Shown piece after piece: positions 13,822 through 19,611 of a stretch of DNA of 19,611 nucleotides. Below the pieces are notes generated by a model. That model made no database searches, was not told the DNA's origin, and saw nothing but the letters and a program-made list of their open reading frames with translations. Within the stretch, counting starts at the first letter, position 1, and each line of letters opens with the position of its first letter. Source of the stretch: CAVPEV01 sp963703555 (GTDB taxonomy: Bacteria; Actinomycetota; Actinomycetes; Actinomycetales; Cellulomonadaceae); NCBI GenBank assembly GCA_963703555.1, contig CAVPEV010000018.1, forward strand, positions 1 through 19,611, written 5' to 3'. A program made the translations under genes and the position numbers.

Positions 13822-14303
13822 CCGAGCAGCAGCCGGCACCCGGAGGGATCACCGGCATCCTCGACGCGCTGGACGCCGCGCTCCGCGCCGCCCGGCCGCT
13901 GCCGATGTCCTCCAGCGTGCTGGTGAACCGCGCCGAGCTGTCGGACCTGGTGTCCCAGGCGCGCGAGGGGCTGCCACGCCAGCTGACCCGGGCGGACGAG
14001 GTGCTCGCGGCGGCCGACGCGGAGCGTGCCGAGGCGGTGGCCGACGGGCAACGGATCGTCGCGCAGGCACGGGCCCGTGCGGCGGAGCTGGTCGAGGAGG
14101 ACGCGCTGGTCCAGCAGGCTCGACGGCGGGCTGCGGAGATCGTCGCCGAGGCGCAGCAGCTGGCCGAGGAGCTCCGCCGGGGCGCCGACGACTACTCCGA
14201 CCGGCGGCTCGCCGACCTGGAGATCGAGCTCGGCCGGGTGCTCGCCCAGGTGCAGGCCGGCCGGGCCCGGCTGGCGGGCCGGCTGGGTCCACCGCTGGGC
14301 TGA
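13818..14303 (+). CDS. sepIVA: SepIVA-like DivIVA/coiled-coil cell division protein, short form
   Basis: A 161-residue, largely helical protein. After a short flexible start comes ILDALDAALRAARPLPMSSS and then VLVNRAELSDLVSQAREGLP (34-53), which resembles the DivIVA-like N-terminal block of mycobacterial SepIVA (Rv2927c). A coiled coil rich in Ala/Glu/Arg/Gln runs from about 58 to 125, and the end (DDYSDRRLADLEIELGRVLAQ) resembles the SepIVA C-terminal block. In M. tuberculosis the gene lies next to the DUF177 and rnc genes, as here. Mycobacterial SepIVA, essential for septation, is about 245 residues, so the middle coiled coil is much shorter. It starts at GTG 13818 inside the coaD stop. The function is inferred from family and synteny; a generic F0F1-subunit-B-like annotation is common. 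Confidence 0.75.
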   Translation: MTEQQPAPGGITGILDALDAALRAARPLPMSSSVLVNRAELSDLVSQAREGLPRQLTRADEVLAAADAERAEAVADGQRIVAQARARAAELVEEDALVQQARRRAAEIVAEAQQLAEELRRGADDYSDRRLADLEIELGRVLAQVQAGRARLAGRLGPPLG

Positions 14304-14315
14304 CCACCGGCGGAT

Positions 14316-14344
14316 TTGGGACCGGCCGGACGGGGCCGTACGAT
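14316..14344 (+). promoter_or_regulatory. SigA-type promoter of the DUF177-rpmF-rnc-mutM operon
   Basis: TTGGGA (14316-14321), a 17-bp spacer and TACGAT (14339-14344) make one of the best -35/-10 pairs in the window. The predicted start is near 14351, giving a leader of about 53 nt before the DUF177 GTG. It shares its TTGGG -35 core with the rpmB promoter, so both ribosomal protein genes may be growth-controlled alike. Confidence 0.6.
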
Positions 14345-14404
14345 TGCCCACTGGTCCAGTCGGTCGCGACGTGGACCGAGAACCTCGTCGACGGGACCTG
14401 GACC

Positions 14405-14980
14405 GTGCAGCACGCACTCCACCTGGATCCCCGGTCGCCCCTCGTGCTGGACACGCACGATCTGGCGCGCCGTCCGGGATCGATGCGGAGGCTGCACCGG
14501 ACGGTCGCCGCCCCCGAGATGCTCGGTTCCGCCGTGATCGGCGTTCCCGCCGGGAGCGACCTCGAGCTGGATCTCCTGTTCGAGGCGGTCGCGGAGGGGA
14601 TCCTGGTCTCCGGGTCCGTGCACGGCACGGCGGTCGGGGAGTGCGTGCGCTGCCTGGATGAGGTCGTCGACGACATCGATGTCAGCATCCAGGAGCTGTA
14701 CCTCTACCCGGACCGCGCGGCAGTGGCGGTGCAGGACGGCGACGAGGAGGAGTACCTGGAGCTCGACGGCGACCTGGTCGACGTCGAGCCGGCGATCCGG
14801 GACGCGGTGGTGCCTGCACTGCCGTTCCAGCCGCTGTGCCGGTCGGACTGTCCGGGCCTGTGCCCGCAGTGCGGGGCCCGGCTGGCGGATCACCCGGGCC
14901 ACACGCACGACACCACCGATCCTCGGTGGGCCGCCCTCGGCGGCCTGGCGAGCACCTCCCACGACGAGAGAGAGAGCTGA
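14405..14980 (+). CDS. DUF177/YceD-family protein
   Basis: A 191-residue YceD-like protein. In bacteria and plastids this family is linked to 23S rRNA accumulation, and its gene almost always precedes rpmF. The core SPLVLDTHDLARRPGSM (11-27) is typical. Cysteines occur as ECVRCLDEV (C80, C83) and as LCRSDCPGLCPQCG (C145, C149, C153, C156), so a zinc-binding role is likely. An acidic stretch DGDEEEYLELDGDLVDVEP lies at 111-129. GTG 14405 is the only in-frame conventional start between the promoter and the conserved core; the ribosome binding site is weak. It is followed by rpmF after 2 bp. Confidence 0.9.
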   Translation: MQHALHLDPRSPLVLDTHDLARRPGSMRRLHRTVAAPEMLGSAVIGVPAGSDLELDLLFEAVAEGILVSGSVHGTAVGECVRCLDEVVDDIDVSIQELYLYPDRAAVAVQDGDEEEYLELDGDLVDVEPAIRDAVVPALPFQPLCRSDCPGLCPQCGARLADHPGHTHDTTDPRWAALGGLASTSHDERES

Positions 14981-14982
14981 CC

Positions 14983-15174
14983 GTGGCCGTCCCGAAGCGC
15001 AAGATGTCGCGCAGCAACACCCGAGCGCGCCGGTCGCAGTGGAAGACCACTGCCACCACGCTGGTCGTCTGCCCCCGGTGCGGCGCGCAGCGCCGCCCGC
15101 ACGTGGCATGCCCGTCCTGCGGCGACTACAACCACCGGCAGTACGCCGAGGCGATCCGGTCCGAGCACGCCTGA
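14983..15174 (+). CDS. rpmF: 50S ribosomal protein L32
   Basis: A 63-residue L32 (bL32). The invariant start AVPKRKMSRSNTRARRSQW is complete. A four-cysteine zinc ribbon follows: C30/C33 (CPRCG) and C43/C46 (CPSCG), then DYNHRQ. Like the L28 in this window it is the zinc-binding form. The GTG at 14983 comes 2 bp after the DUF177 stop and within reach of the purine run GAGAGAGAG, so the two are co-translated. Confidence 0.97.
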   Translation: MAVPKRKMSRSNTRARRSQWKTTATTLVVCPRCGAQRRPHVACPSCGDYNHRQYAEAIRSEHA

Positions 15175-15225
15175 CGTCGGCGCTGCGATGACCGGGCGTC
15201 GAGGTCCGCGCCGCGGCGGTGCGGC

Positions 15226-15951
15226 GTGACGGCTGCCGCCGACCAGCTTCTCCAGCAGCTCGGGGTCACCCTGGACCCCGAGCTGCTCGTGCTCGCGCTG
15301 ACCCACCGCTCGTTCGCGCACGAGGCGGGCGGCCTACCCACCAACGAGCGGCTGGAGTTCCTCGGCGACACCGTGCTCGGCCTGGTGGTCACCGAGGAGC
15401 TCTACCGCAGCCACCCCGACCGCTCCGAGGGTGAGCTCGCCAAGATGCGCGCTGCGACGGTGTCCCAGCGGCCGCTCGCCCAGGTGGCCCGCGCGCTGCA
15501 CCTGGGCGACCACGTGCTCCTCGGCAAGGGCGAGCTCGTCACCGGGGGCCGGGACAAGGACTCGATCCTGTCCGACACGTTGGAGGCGCTGTTCGGCGCG
15601 GTGTACCTGGCGCATGGGCTGCCCACGTCCCGGCGGGTCGTGCTCGACCTCGTCGGACCGACGCTGGCCGAGGCTGCCGGCCTCGGTGCCGGGCTGGACT
15701 GGAAGACCAGCCTGCAGGAGCTGGCCGCCCGGACGGGGCTCAGCGCCCCGGTGTACGAGGCCGACGGTGCGGGTCCCGACCACGCGCGCACCTTCACCGC
15801 TCGCGTGGTGGTCGGCGGTCAGGTGCGCGGCACCGGCACCGGCAGCGCGAAGAAGCTCGCCGAGCAGGAGGCGGCGGCCGACGCCTACCGTGCACTGCTG
15901 GCCGACGAGCACGCGGCGCACGACGTCGACGAGGTCGCCGGGGCGTCCTGA
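15226..15951 (+). CDS. rnc: ribonuclease III
   Basis: A 241-residue endonuclease that cuts double-stranded RNA during rRNA and mRNA processing. The RNase III signature NERLEFLGDTVLGLVV is 40-55. The metal-binding acidic residues are E44, D48, D117 and E120 (SDTLEALFGAVYL), all present. A double-stranded RNA-binding domain covers about 159-226 (DWKTSLQELAARTG to GSAKKLAEQEAAADAYRALL), followed by an acidic tail. The GTG at 15226 overlaps the stop of a 13-codon frame that opens at ATG 15188 (GTGA). No good ribosome binding site is seen. It lies in the operon between rpmF and mutM, as in most actinobacteria. Confidence 0.96.
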   Translation: MTAAADQLLQQLGVTLDPELLVLALTHRSFAHEAGGLPTNERLEFLGDTVLGLVVTEELYRSHPDRSEGELAKMRAATVSQRPLAQVARALHLGDHVLLGKGELVTGGRDKDSILSDTLEALFGAVYLAHGLPTSRRVVLDLVGPTLAEAAGLGAGLDWKTSLQELAARTGLSAPVYEADGAGPDHARTFTARVVVGGQVRGTGTGSAKKLAEQEAAADAYRALLADEHAAHDVDEVAGAS

Positions 15952-15952
15952 C

Positions 15953-16873
15953 GTGCCCGAGCTGCCCGAGGTCGAGACCGTGCGAGCGGGCCTGGCCCGG
16001 CTCGTCGTGGGTCGGACGGTGCGCGGTGTCGAGGTGCGCCGGGAGTACTCCGTGCGCCGGCACCCCGGGGGAGCCGGTGACCTCGTCGAGCGGCTGGCCG
16101 GGTCCGAGCTGACGGCCGCGGTGCGGCGGGGGAAGTTCCTCTGGCTGCCGCTGGGCGACCCCGTGCCGGCCGATCGCGCGCTGGTGGTGCACCTGGGGAT
16201 GAGCGGTCAGCTCCGCGTCCGGGCGGACGCGGCGGACGTCGCCAGGACTGCGGCGCACCCCCAGCTGCGCGTGCGGCTGCTCCTCGACGACGGCAGCGCG
16301 CTCGACTTCGTCGACCAGCGCACGTTCGGTCATCTGGGGCTCGCACCGTTGGTGCCGACCGCGGACGGGCGACCGGGCGGCGCGGGGTCCGTGGTCGCGG
16401 CGCTGCCGGTGCCGGTCGCGCACATCGCCCGTGACGTGCTGGACCCGGATCTGGACCGGGTGGCGCTGGTCGCGGCCGTCCGGGCCCGGCACAGCGGCCT
16501 CAAGCGGGTGCTCCTGGACCAGACCCTGGTGTCCGGCATCGGCAACATCTACGCCGACGAGGGGTTGTGGCGGGCCGGCCTGCACTACGCGCGGCCGACC
16601 GACACCCTGCGCAGGACCGAGCTGACAGCCGCCCTGGCCGGGGTCGAGGAGGTCATGCGCGACGCCCTGGCGGCCGGCGGGACGAGCTTCGACACGCTGT
16701 ACACCGACGTCGACGGCCGGTCGGGGTACTTCGACCGGTCGCTCGCCGTGTACGGCCGGGAGGGCCGGCCGTGCCCGCGGTGCGGGACCCCGGTGCGCCG
16801 GGAGGCGTTCATGAACCGGTCGTCCTTCCTGTGCCCGCGGTGTCAGCGGCGCCCGCGTCGCGCAGCGCGGTGA
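15953..16873 (+). CDS. mutM: formamidopyrimidine-DNA glycosylase (Fpg/MutM)
   Basis: A 306-residue bifunctional glycosylase/AP lyase that removes 8-oxoguanine and formamidopyrimidines. The mature N-terminus PELPEVETVR supplies the catalytic P2 and E3. K61 (RRGKFLW) is the conserved beta-strand lysine. HLGMSGQLRV and FVDQRTFGHL are present. The helix-two-turn-helix SGIGNIYADEGLWRAGLHY and a C-terminal zinc finger with C274, C277, C294 and C297 complete the fold. GTG 15953 is 1 bp after the rnc stop. All catalytic residues are intact, so true Fpg activity is likely rather than a degenerate paralogue. Confidence 0.97.
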   Translation: MPELPEVETVRAGLARLVVGRTVRGVEVRREYSVRRHPGGAGDLVERLAGSELTAAVRRGKFLWLPLGDPVPADRALVVHLGMSGQLRVRADAADVARTAAHPQLRVRLLLDDGSALDFVDQRTFGHLGLAPLVPTADGRPGGAGSVVAALPVPVAHIARDVLDPDLDRVALVAAVRARHSGLKRVLLDQTLVSGIGNIYADEGLWRAGLHYARPTDTLRRTELTAALAGVEEVMRDALAAGGTSFDTLYTDVDGRSGYFDRSLAVYGREGRPCPRCGTPVRREAFMNRSSFLCPRCQRRPRRAAR

Positions 16874-16889
16874 TCGCCCGGGCACCCGA

Positions 16890-16895
16890 TAGCAT
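16890..16895 (+). promoter_or_regulatory. -10 box for the leaderless response regulator gene
   Basis: TAGCAT lies 7 nt before the GTG at 16903. It is flanked by a short inverted repeat, GGCAC (16881-16885) and GTGCC (16903-16907), which may be fortuitous. The gene therefore seems to be transcribed separately from mutM, whose stop is 30 bp upstream. Confidence 0.45.
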
Positions 16896-16902
16896 GCGGG
16901 GC

Positions 16903-17571
16903 GTGCCAGCGATGACGCCTCAGGCGGACAGGCCGATCACGGTGATGATCGTCGACGACCACGAGGTCGTGCGCCGGGGCATCGCCGAGGTCGTCGAACG
17001 GGCCGACGGGATGACCGTGGTGGCCGAGGCGGGGTCCGTCGCCGACGGCGTCCGCCGCGCCACCCTGGTCCGTCCCCAGGTCATGCTCGTCGACCTGCAG
17101 CTGCCGGACGGCACCGGCATCGACCTCATGCACCAGGTGCGCGCCGAGCTGCCCGAGGCCCGGGCCATCGTGCTCACGTCGTTCGACGACGACGACGCCT
17201 TGGCGGCCGCGCTGGAGGCCGGTGCCACCGCCTACCTGCTCAAGTCGGTGCGCGGGGCGGAGATCACCGACGTCATCCGTGCGGTGGCCGGCGGGCGGAC
17301 CCTGCTCGACGAGCGCACGGTCACCCGCCGGCGTGCCACGCACGACGACCCGACGGAGAACCTCACACCAAGCGAGCGCAAGGTGCTCGACCTGATCGGC
17401 GAGGGACTGTCGAACCGGGAGATCGCCGAGCGCCTCGGTGTGGCGGAGAAGACGGTGAAGAACCACATCACGTCGCTGCTGGCCAAGATGGGTCTGCAAC
17501 GGCGGACCCAGGTGGCCGCGTGGGTCGCGACCCGCAAGTCCTCCGGCTGGCGGGCCGGACCGCAGCACTGA
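16903..17571 (+). CDS. NarL/LuxR-family response regulator, DosR (DevR)-like
   Basis: A 222-residue two-component response regulator. The receiver domain (about 12-125) has the acidic pair D18-D19, phospho-acceptor D64 (LVDLQLPDG), T92 and K114 (LLKSVRG). A linker leads to a LuxR-type helix-turn-helix (about 152-210: LTPSERKVLDLIGEGLSNRE, then AEKTVKNHITSLLAKMG). The end QRRTQVAAWVATR closely resembles the C-terminal part of mycobacterial DosR, better than that of generic NarL proteins. GTG 16903 is favoured by its -10 box; ATG 16912 is also possible. The likely partner kinase is encoded convergently next door rather than in the same operon. DNA targets cannot be deduced, and no full DosR box was seen in the window. 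Confidence 0.88.
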   Translation: MPAMTPQADRPITVMIVDDHEVVRRGIAEVVERADGMTVVAEAGSVADGVRRATLVRPQVMLVDLQLPDGTGIDLMHQVRAELPEARAIVLTSFDDDDALAAALEAGATAYLLKSVRGAEITDVIRAVAGGRTLLDERTVTRRRATHDDPTENLTPSERKVLDLIGEGLSNREIAERLGVAEKTVKNHITSLLAKMGLQRRTQVAAWVATRKSSGWRAGPQH

Positions 17572-17650
17572 GCCCCGGCCGACGCCTGCTAGCCCCGGTA
17601 GACGCCCGGCAGCCCCGGCTGACGCCTGGTAGCCCTGGCCGACGCCTGGT
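17571..17650. repeat. four tandem copies of a 20-bp repeat
   Basis: Units start at 17571, 17591, 17611 and 17631, each near AGCCCCGGCYGACGCCTGGT with 1-5 differences. They exactly fill the gap between the convergent stops of the response regulator and the kinase. The first unit begins with the last base of the response regulator stop codon, and a fifth, degraded copy may run into the kinase stop (GGCTCAGGTGAGCGG). The units contain TAG and TGA triplets. I see no strong hairpin, so the array may act as a spacer/terminator or be a minisatellite. Confidence 0.8.
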
Positions 17651-17653
17651 GGC

Positions 17654-19363
17654 TCAGGTGAGCGGTGCCTGCCAGGTGAGCAGGGTGCCGCGCCCGCTCG
17701 GCGCCGCCCCGATGCTGAAGGTGCCACCGTACTGGCGCGCCCGTGCCGCGAGGTTGCCGGTGCCCGAGCGGCGGTCCCGGACCGTCGGCAGGCCGACCCC
17801 GTCGTCCTGCACCTCGACGAGCACCCGGCCGGTCGGCCGCTGCCCCCGGATGTCGATGTGCACCGACACCGAGGACGCGCGGGCGTGCCGAGCGGCGTTG
17901 GCCAGGCCCTCGCGGACCACTGCGACGACGTCGTCGGCGAGGTCGTCGGCGAGCAGCTCGTCCAGGTGGGTGGCGGCCTGGTCGTCGTCGGAGGGCAGCG
18001 GGGCACCGTCCACCGTGACCACCAGCGAGGGCGCGAAACCCAGGCCGGTGCGCGCCAAGGAGGCCTCCCGGCGCAGCCGCTCGACGGGTGCGGCCGCCGC
18101 GTCGGGGTCCCGCAGGGCGTGCACGATCTTGCGGATCTCCCGGACGGAGGCGTCGACGTTGTCCAGCGCCTCGTCGAGGATCGCGGCCAGCTCACCGGGG
18201 CTCACGCCGTCACCGGCCCGGCGACGCACGCTCTCCAGCTGCATCCCGGTGGCGAACAGCTGCTGGATGGCCAGGTCGTGCAGGTCGCGGGCGATCCGCT
18301 CGCGCTCCTCGACGAGGGCCGCGACGTCCTGGGCGTGCCGGGCCTCGGCGAGCACGAACGCGAGCGCCGCCTGTGCCGCGAACGACTGCACCGTGACGAG
18401 GTCGTTGTCCTCGAACGACCGGGCGCCGATCCGCCGGAGCACGATGAGCACCCCCAGGCCGTGCCCTTCCGTGCGCAGCGGCGCGAAGAGCGCCGGGCCG
18501 AACGCCCGCAGCTCCGGCACCCGGACCACGCGGGACCTGGACAGCGAGTCGATCAGCAGCCCCCGTCCGTCGTCGGCCCGGCGCCACGGCTGACCGCCGG
18601 AGGGCAGCACGCAGCCGATCAGCGTGTCGGCGTTGTGCCCGTCGGCCAGCTCGATGACGAGCTCCGAGCCCACGTTGGGCAGAGCGAGGGCCACGGTGTC
18701 CGCGTCGGACACCTCCCGAGCGGTGGCGGCGATCCGGGCGAGGGCGTCCTCCTCGTCCACACCGGACAGCAGCATGGTCGTGATGTCCTGACCGGCCCGC
18801 AGCCAGTGCTCCCGGCGGGCGGCGTCGGCGTAGAGCCGCGCGTTGGCCACGGCCACGCCGGCCGCAGCCGCGAGGGCCAGGACGATCTCCTCGTCGTGGT
18901 CGTCGAAGCCGCCCGGCTTGTCCGCCAGGTACAGGTAGCCGAAGACGTGGTCCCGGACCCGCACCGCGGCGCCGAGGAACGAGCCCATCGGCGGGTGGTG
19001 GGCCGGGAACCCTCGGAAGGCCGGGTGGTGGGTGAGGTCGTCCAGCCGCAGCACGCCCTGGTCGGGGATCTCGCCCAGGACGCCGGAGGCGTGCGGTGCG
19101 TTGGACATCAGCGCGGCCAGTGCCGCCGGCACCCCGGTCTGCACGAACATCGTCGACGAGCCGCGCTGGTCGAGGACGTTGATGGCGCCGTAGTGCGCCC
19201 CGGTGAGCTCGGCGCTGACCCGGACGAAGCGCTCCAGGGCGGCCGGCAGGTCCAGCTCGCCGGCCACGGCGAGCACGGCCTGCAACAGCTCGGTGAGACC
19301 CTCCTCGGGGCTCGCCGGGGACGGCGCGGGCTCGACGGTCCTGATCACGGCACCATGGCTCAT
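17654..19363 (-). CDS. GAF-GAF sensor histidine kinase, DosS (DevS)-like
   Basis: A 569-residue cytosolic kinase with no membrane segment. GAF-1 (about 39-177) contains GFPAHHPPMGSFLGAAVRVR (118-137), which lines up with the GFPPYHPPM region of M. tuberculosis DosS that carries the haem-ligand histidine, placing the ligand at H123. LADKPGGFDDHDEEIV and AAAAGVAVANARLY complete the domain. GAF-2 spans about 204-340. HisKA_3 has phospho-acceptor H362 (RIARDLHDLAIQQLF). The HATPase_c domain shows N489 (EGLANAARHA), DDGVGLP (520-526) and GTGNLAARARQYGG. The ATG at 19363 overlaps the upstream transporter stop (ATGA) and has AGGAGG 4 nt before it. Haem binding and oxygen, NO or redox sensing are inferred. 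The convergent DosR-like regulator is the likely partner. Confidence 0.88.
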   Translation of the reverse strand: MSHGAVIRTVEPAPSPASPEEGLTELLQAVLAVAGELDLPAALERFVRVSAELTGAHYGAINVLDQRGSSTMFVQTGVPAALAALMSNAPHASGVLGEIPDQGVLRLDDLTHHPAFRGFPAHHPPMGSFLGAAVRVRDHVFGYLYLADKPGGFDDHDEEIVLALAAAAGVAVANARLYADAARREHWLRAGQDITTMLLSGVDEEDALARIAATAREVSDADTVALALPNVGSELVIELADGHNADTLIGCVLPSGGQPWRRADDGRGLLIDSLSRSRVVRVPELRAFGPALFAPLRTEGHGLGVLIVLRRIGARSFEDNDLVTVQSFAAQAALAFVLAEARHAQDVAALVEERERIARDLHDLAIQQLFATGMQLESVRRRAGDGVSPGELAAILDEALDNVDASVREIRKIVHALRDPDAAAAPVERLRREASLARTGLGFAPSLVVTVDGAPLPSDDDQAATHLDELLADDLADDVVAVVREGLANAARHARASSVSVHIDIRGQRPTGRVLVEVQDDGVGLPTVRDRRSGTGNLAARARQYGGTFSIGAAPSGRGTLLTWQAPLT

Positions 19364-19611
19364 GAGGCCTCCTGCTCCTGGCGGTACGAGTCACGGTAGC
19401 CCGCAACCTCGGACAGCAGGTCGGCGTGCCGGCCCCGCGCGACGAGCCGGCCGCCGCCGAGCAGCAGCACCTCGTCGGCGGCGTCGAGGGGAGCGAGCCG
19501 GTGGGTCACCACCACGACGGCGCGTGGGCCCTCCGGGGAGGGTCCGGCTAGTCGCGCCGGAGAGGTTGCGGACGAGCAAGACCAACCGAACCAAGTACAG
19601 GGCGAAGAACA
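19360..19611 (-). CDS. cydC: ABC transporter ATP-binding protein, 3' end (probably cydC), partial
   Basis: The frame is open from the window edge to TGA at 19362-19360. About 58 residues are convincing: PEGPRAVVVVTHRLAPLDAA contains the H-loop histidine, then DEVLLLGGGRLVARGRHADL and the end YRDSYRQEQEAS, as in CydC/CydD-type exporters. CydDC exports cysteine/glutathione and is needed for cytochrome bd assembly; the cydC assignment rests on similarity of this tail and the common cyd-GAF kinase neighbourhood. The stop overlaps the kinase start as ATGA. The roughly 55 bases nearest the edge do not encode the Walker B/D-loop expected there in any frame, so the gene appears broken, rearranged or misassembled at about 19550-19560. 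Confidence 0.55.
   Translation of the reverse strand, partial: CSSPCTWFGWSCSSATSPARLAGPSPEGPRAVVVVTHRLAPLDAADEVLLLGGGRLVARGRHADLLSEVAGYRDSYRQEQEAS
19556..19611. other. anomalous edge sequence, possible junction
   Basis: This stretch has lower GC (about 54% by eye) than the adjoining coding sequence and does not continue the ABC transporter gene sensibly. On the minus strand one frame reads FFALYLVRLVLLVRNLSG, a hydrophobic segment. It could be a real rearrangement, the end of a mobile element or an assembly artefact at a contig end. Confidence 0.4.

Noticed and set aside
14314..14335. DosR-type box (TTTGGGACC...) upstream of DUF177
   Set aside because: Only the left half matches; the symmetric right half is missing, and the TTGGGA is better explained as the -35 of a SigA promoter.
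1..19611. CRISPR array, phage, transposase or biosynthetic gene cluster
   Set aside because: No spaced identical repeats, no integrase or transposase motif and no biosynthetic domains were found; the only tandem repeat is the 20-bp array at 17571-17650.

Overview
The window is 19.6 kb of very GC-rich (over 70% by eye) actinobacterial chromosome. This rests on coding with G/C in nearly every third codon position, many GTG starts, several apparently leaderless genes with a TAnnnT -10 box 6-8 nt before the start codon, and a gene order (ndgR-leuC-leuD ... gpsA-ddl-DUF3515-thiL-rpmB-recG-rsmD-coaD-sepIVA-DUF177-rpmF-rnc-mutM) that is a conserved housekeeping block in Actinomycetota. I cannot name the genus. 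Nothing in the central ~18 kb looks horizontally acquired.

Layout. 1-334: lower-GC left edge with a possible partial unknown gene on the minus strand and a perfect 14-bp inverted repeat that would mask its ribosome binding site. 335-3280: IclR-type regulator NdgR diverging from leuCD (leucine biosynthesis), with a candidate operator between them. 3400-5138: plsC and gpsA, overlapping by 4 bp, which supply phosphatidic acid synthesis. 5166-6347 (minus): a Cys/Met-metabolism PLP lyase, divergent from ddl (6471-7610, cell wall precursor). 7668-8198 (minus): a DUF3515 lipoprotein, divergent from thiL (8236-9207). 9233-10036 (minus): a GNAT acetyltransferase and zinc-type ribosomal protein L28. 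10312-13316: recG, a 30-codon candidate ORF and rsmD. 13327-14303: coaD and a short SepIVA-like coiled-coil protein. 14405-16873: a ribosome/RNA/DNA repair operon of DUF177, rpmF, rnc and mutM behind a good SigA-type promoter. 16903-19611: a DosR/NarL-type response regulator that converges on a DosS-like GAF-GAF histidine kinase. The kinase gene overlaps the 3' end of an ABC exporter gene that is probably cydC.

Most of the window is ordinary core genome. The most interesting part is the right end. The kinase keeps the haem-ligand motif of mycobacterial DosS and is translationally coupled to a probable cytochrome bd assembly transporter gene, while its likely response regulator faces it across an 82-bp gap filled by four copies of a 20-bp tandem repeat. 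Together this suggests an oxygen/redox switch wired into the cyd locus. Other points worth attention are the leaderless promoters, including two back-to-back promoters in a 37-bp gap, palindromes inside the rpmB promoter, a leader ORF coupled to rsmD, an acidic insertion in RecG, and edges of the window that do not match their expected neighbours.
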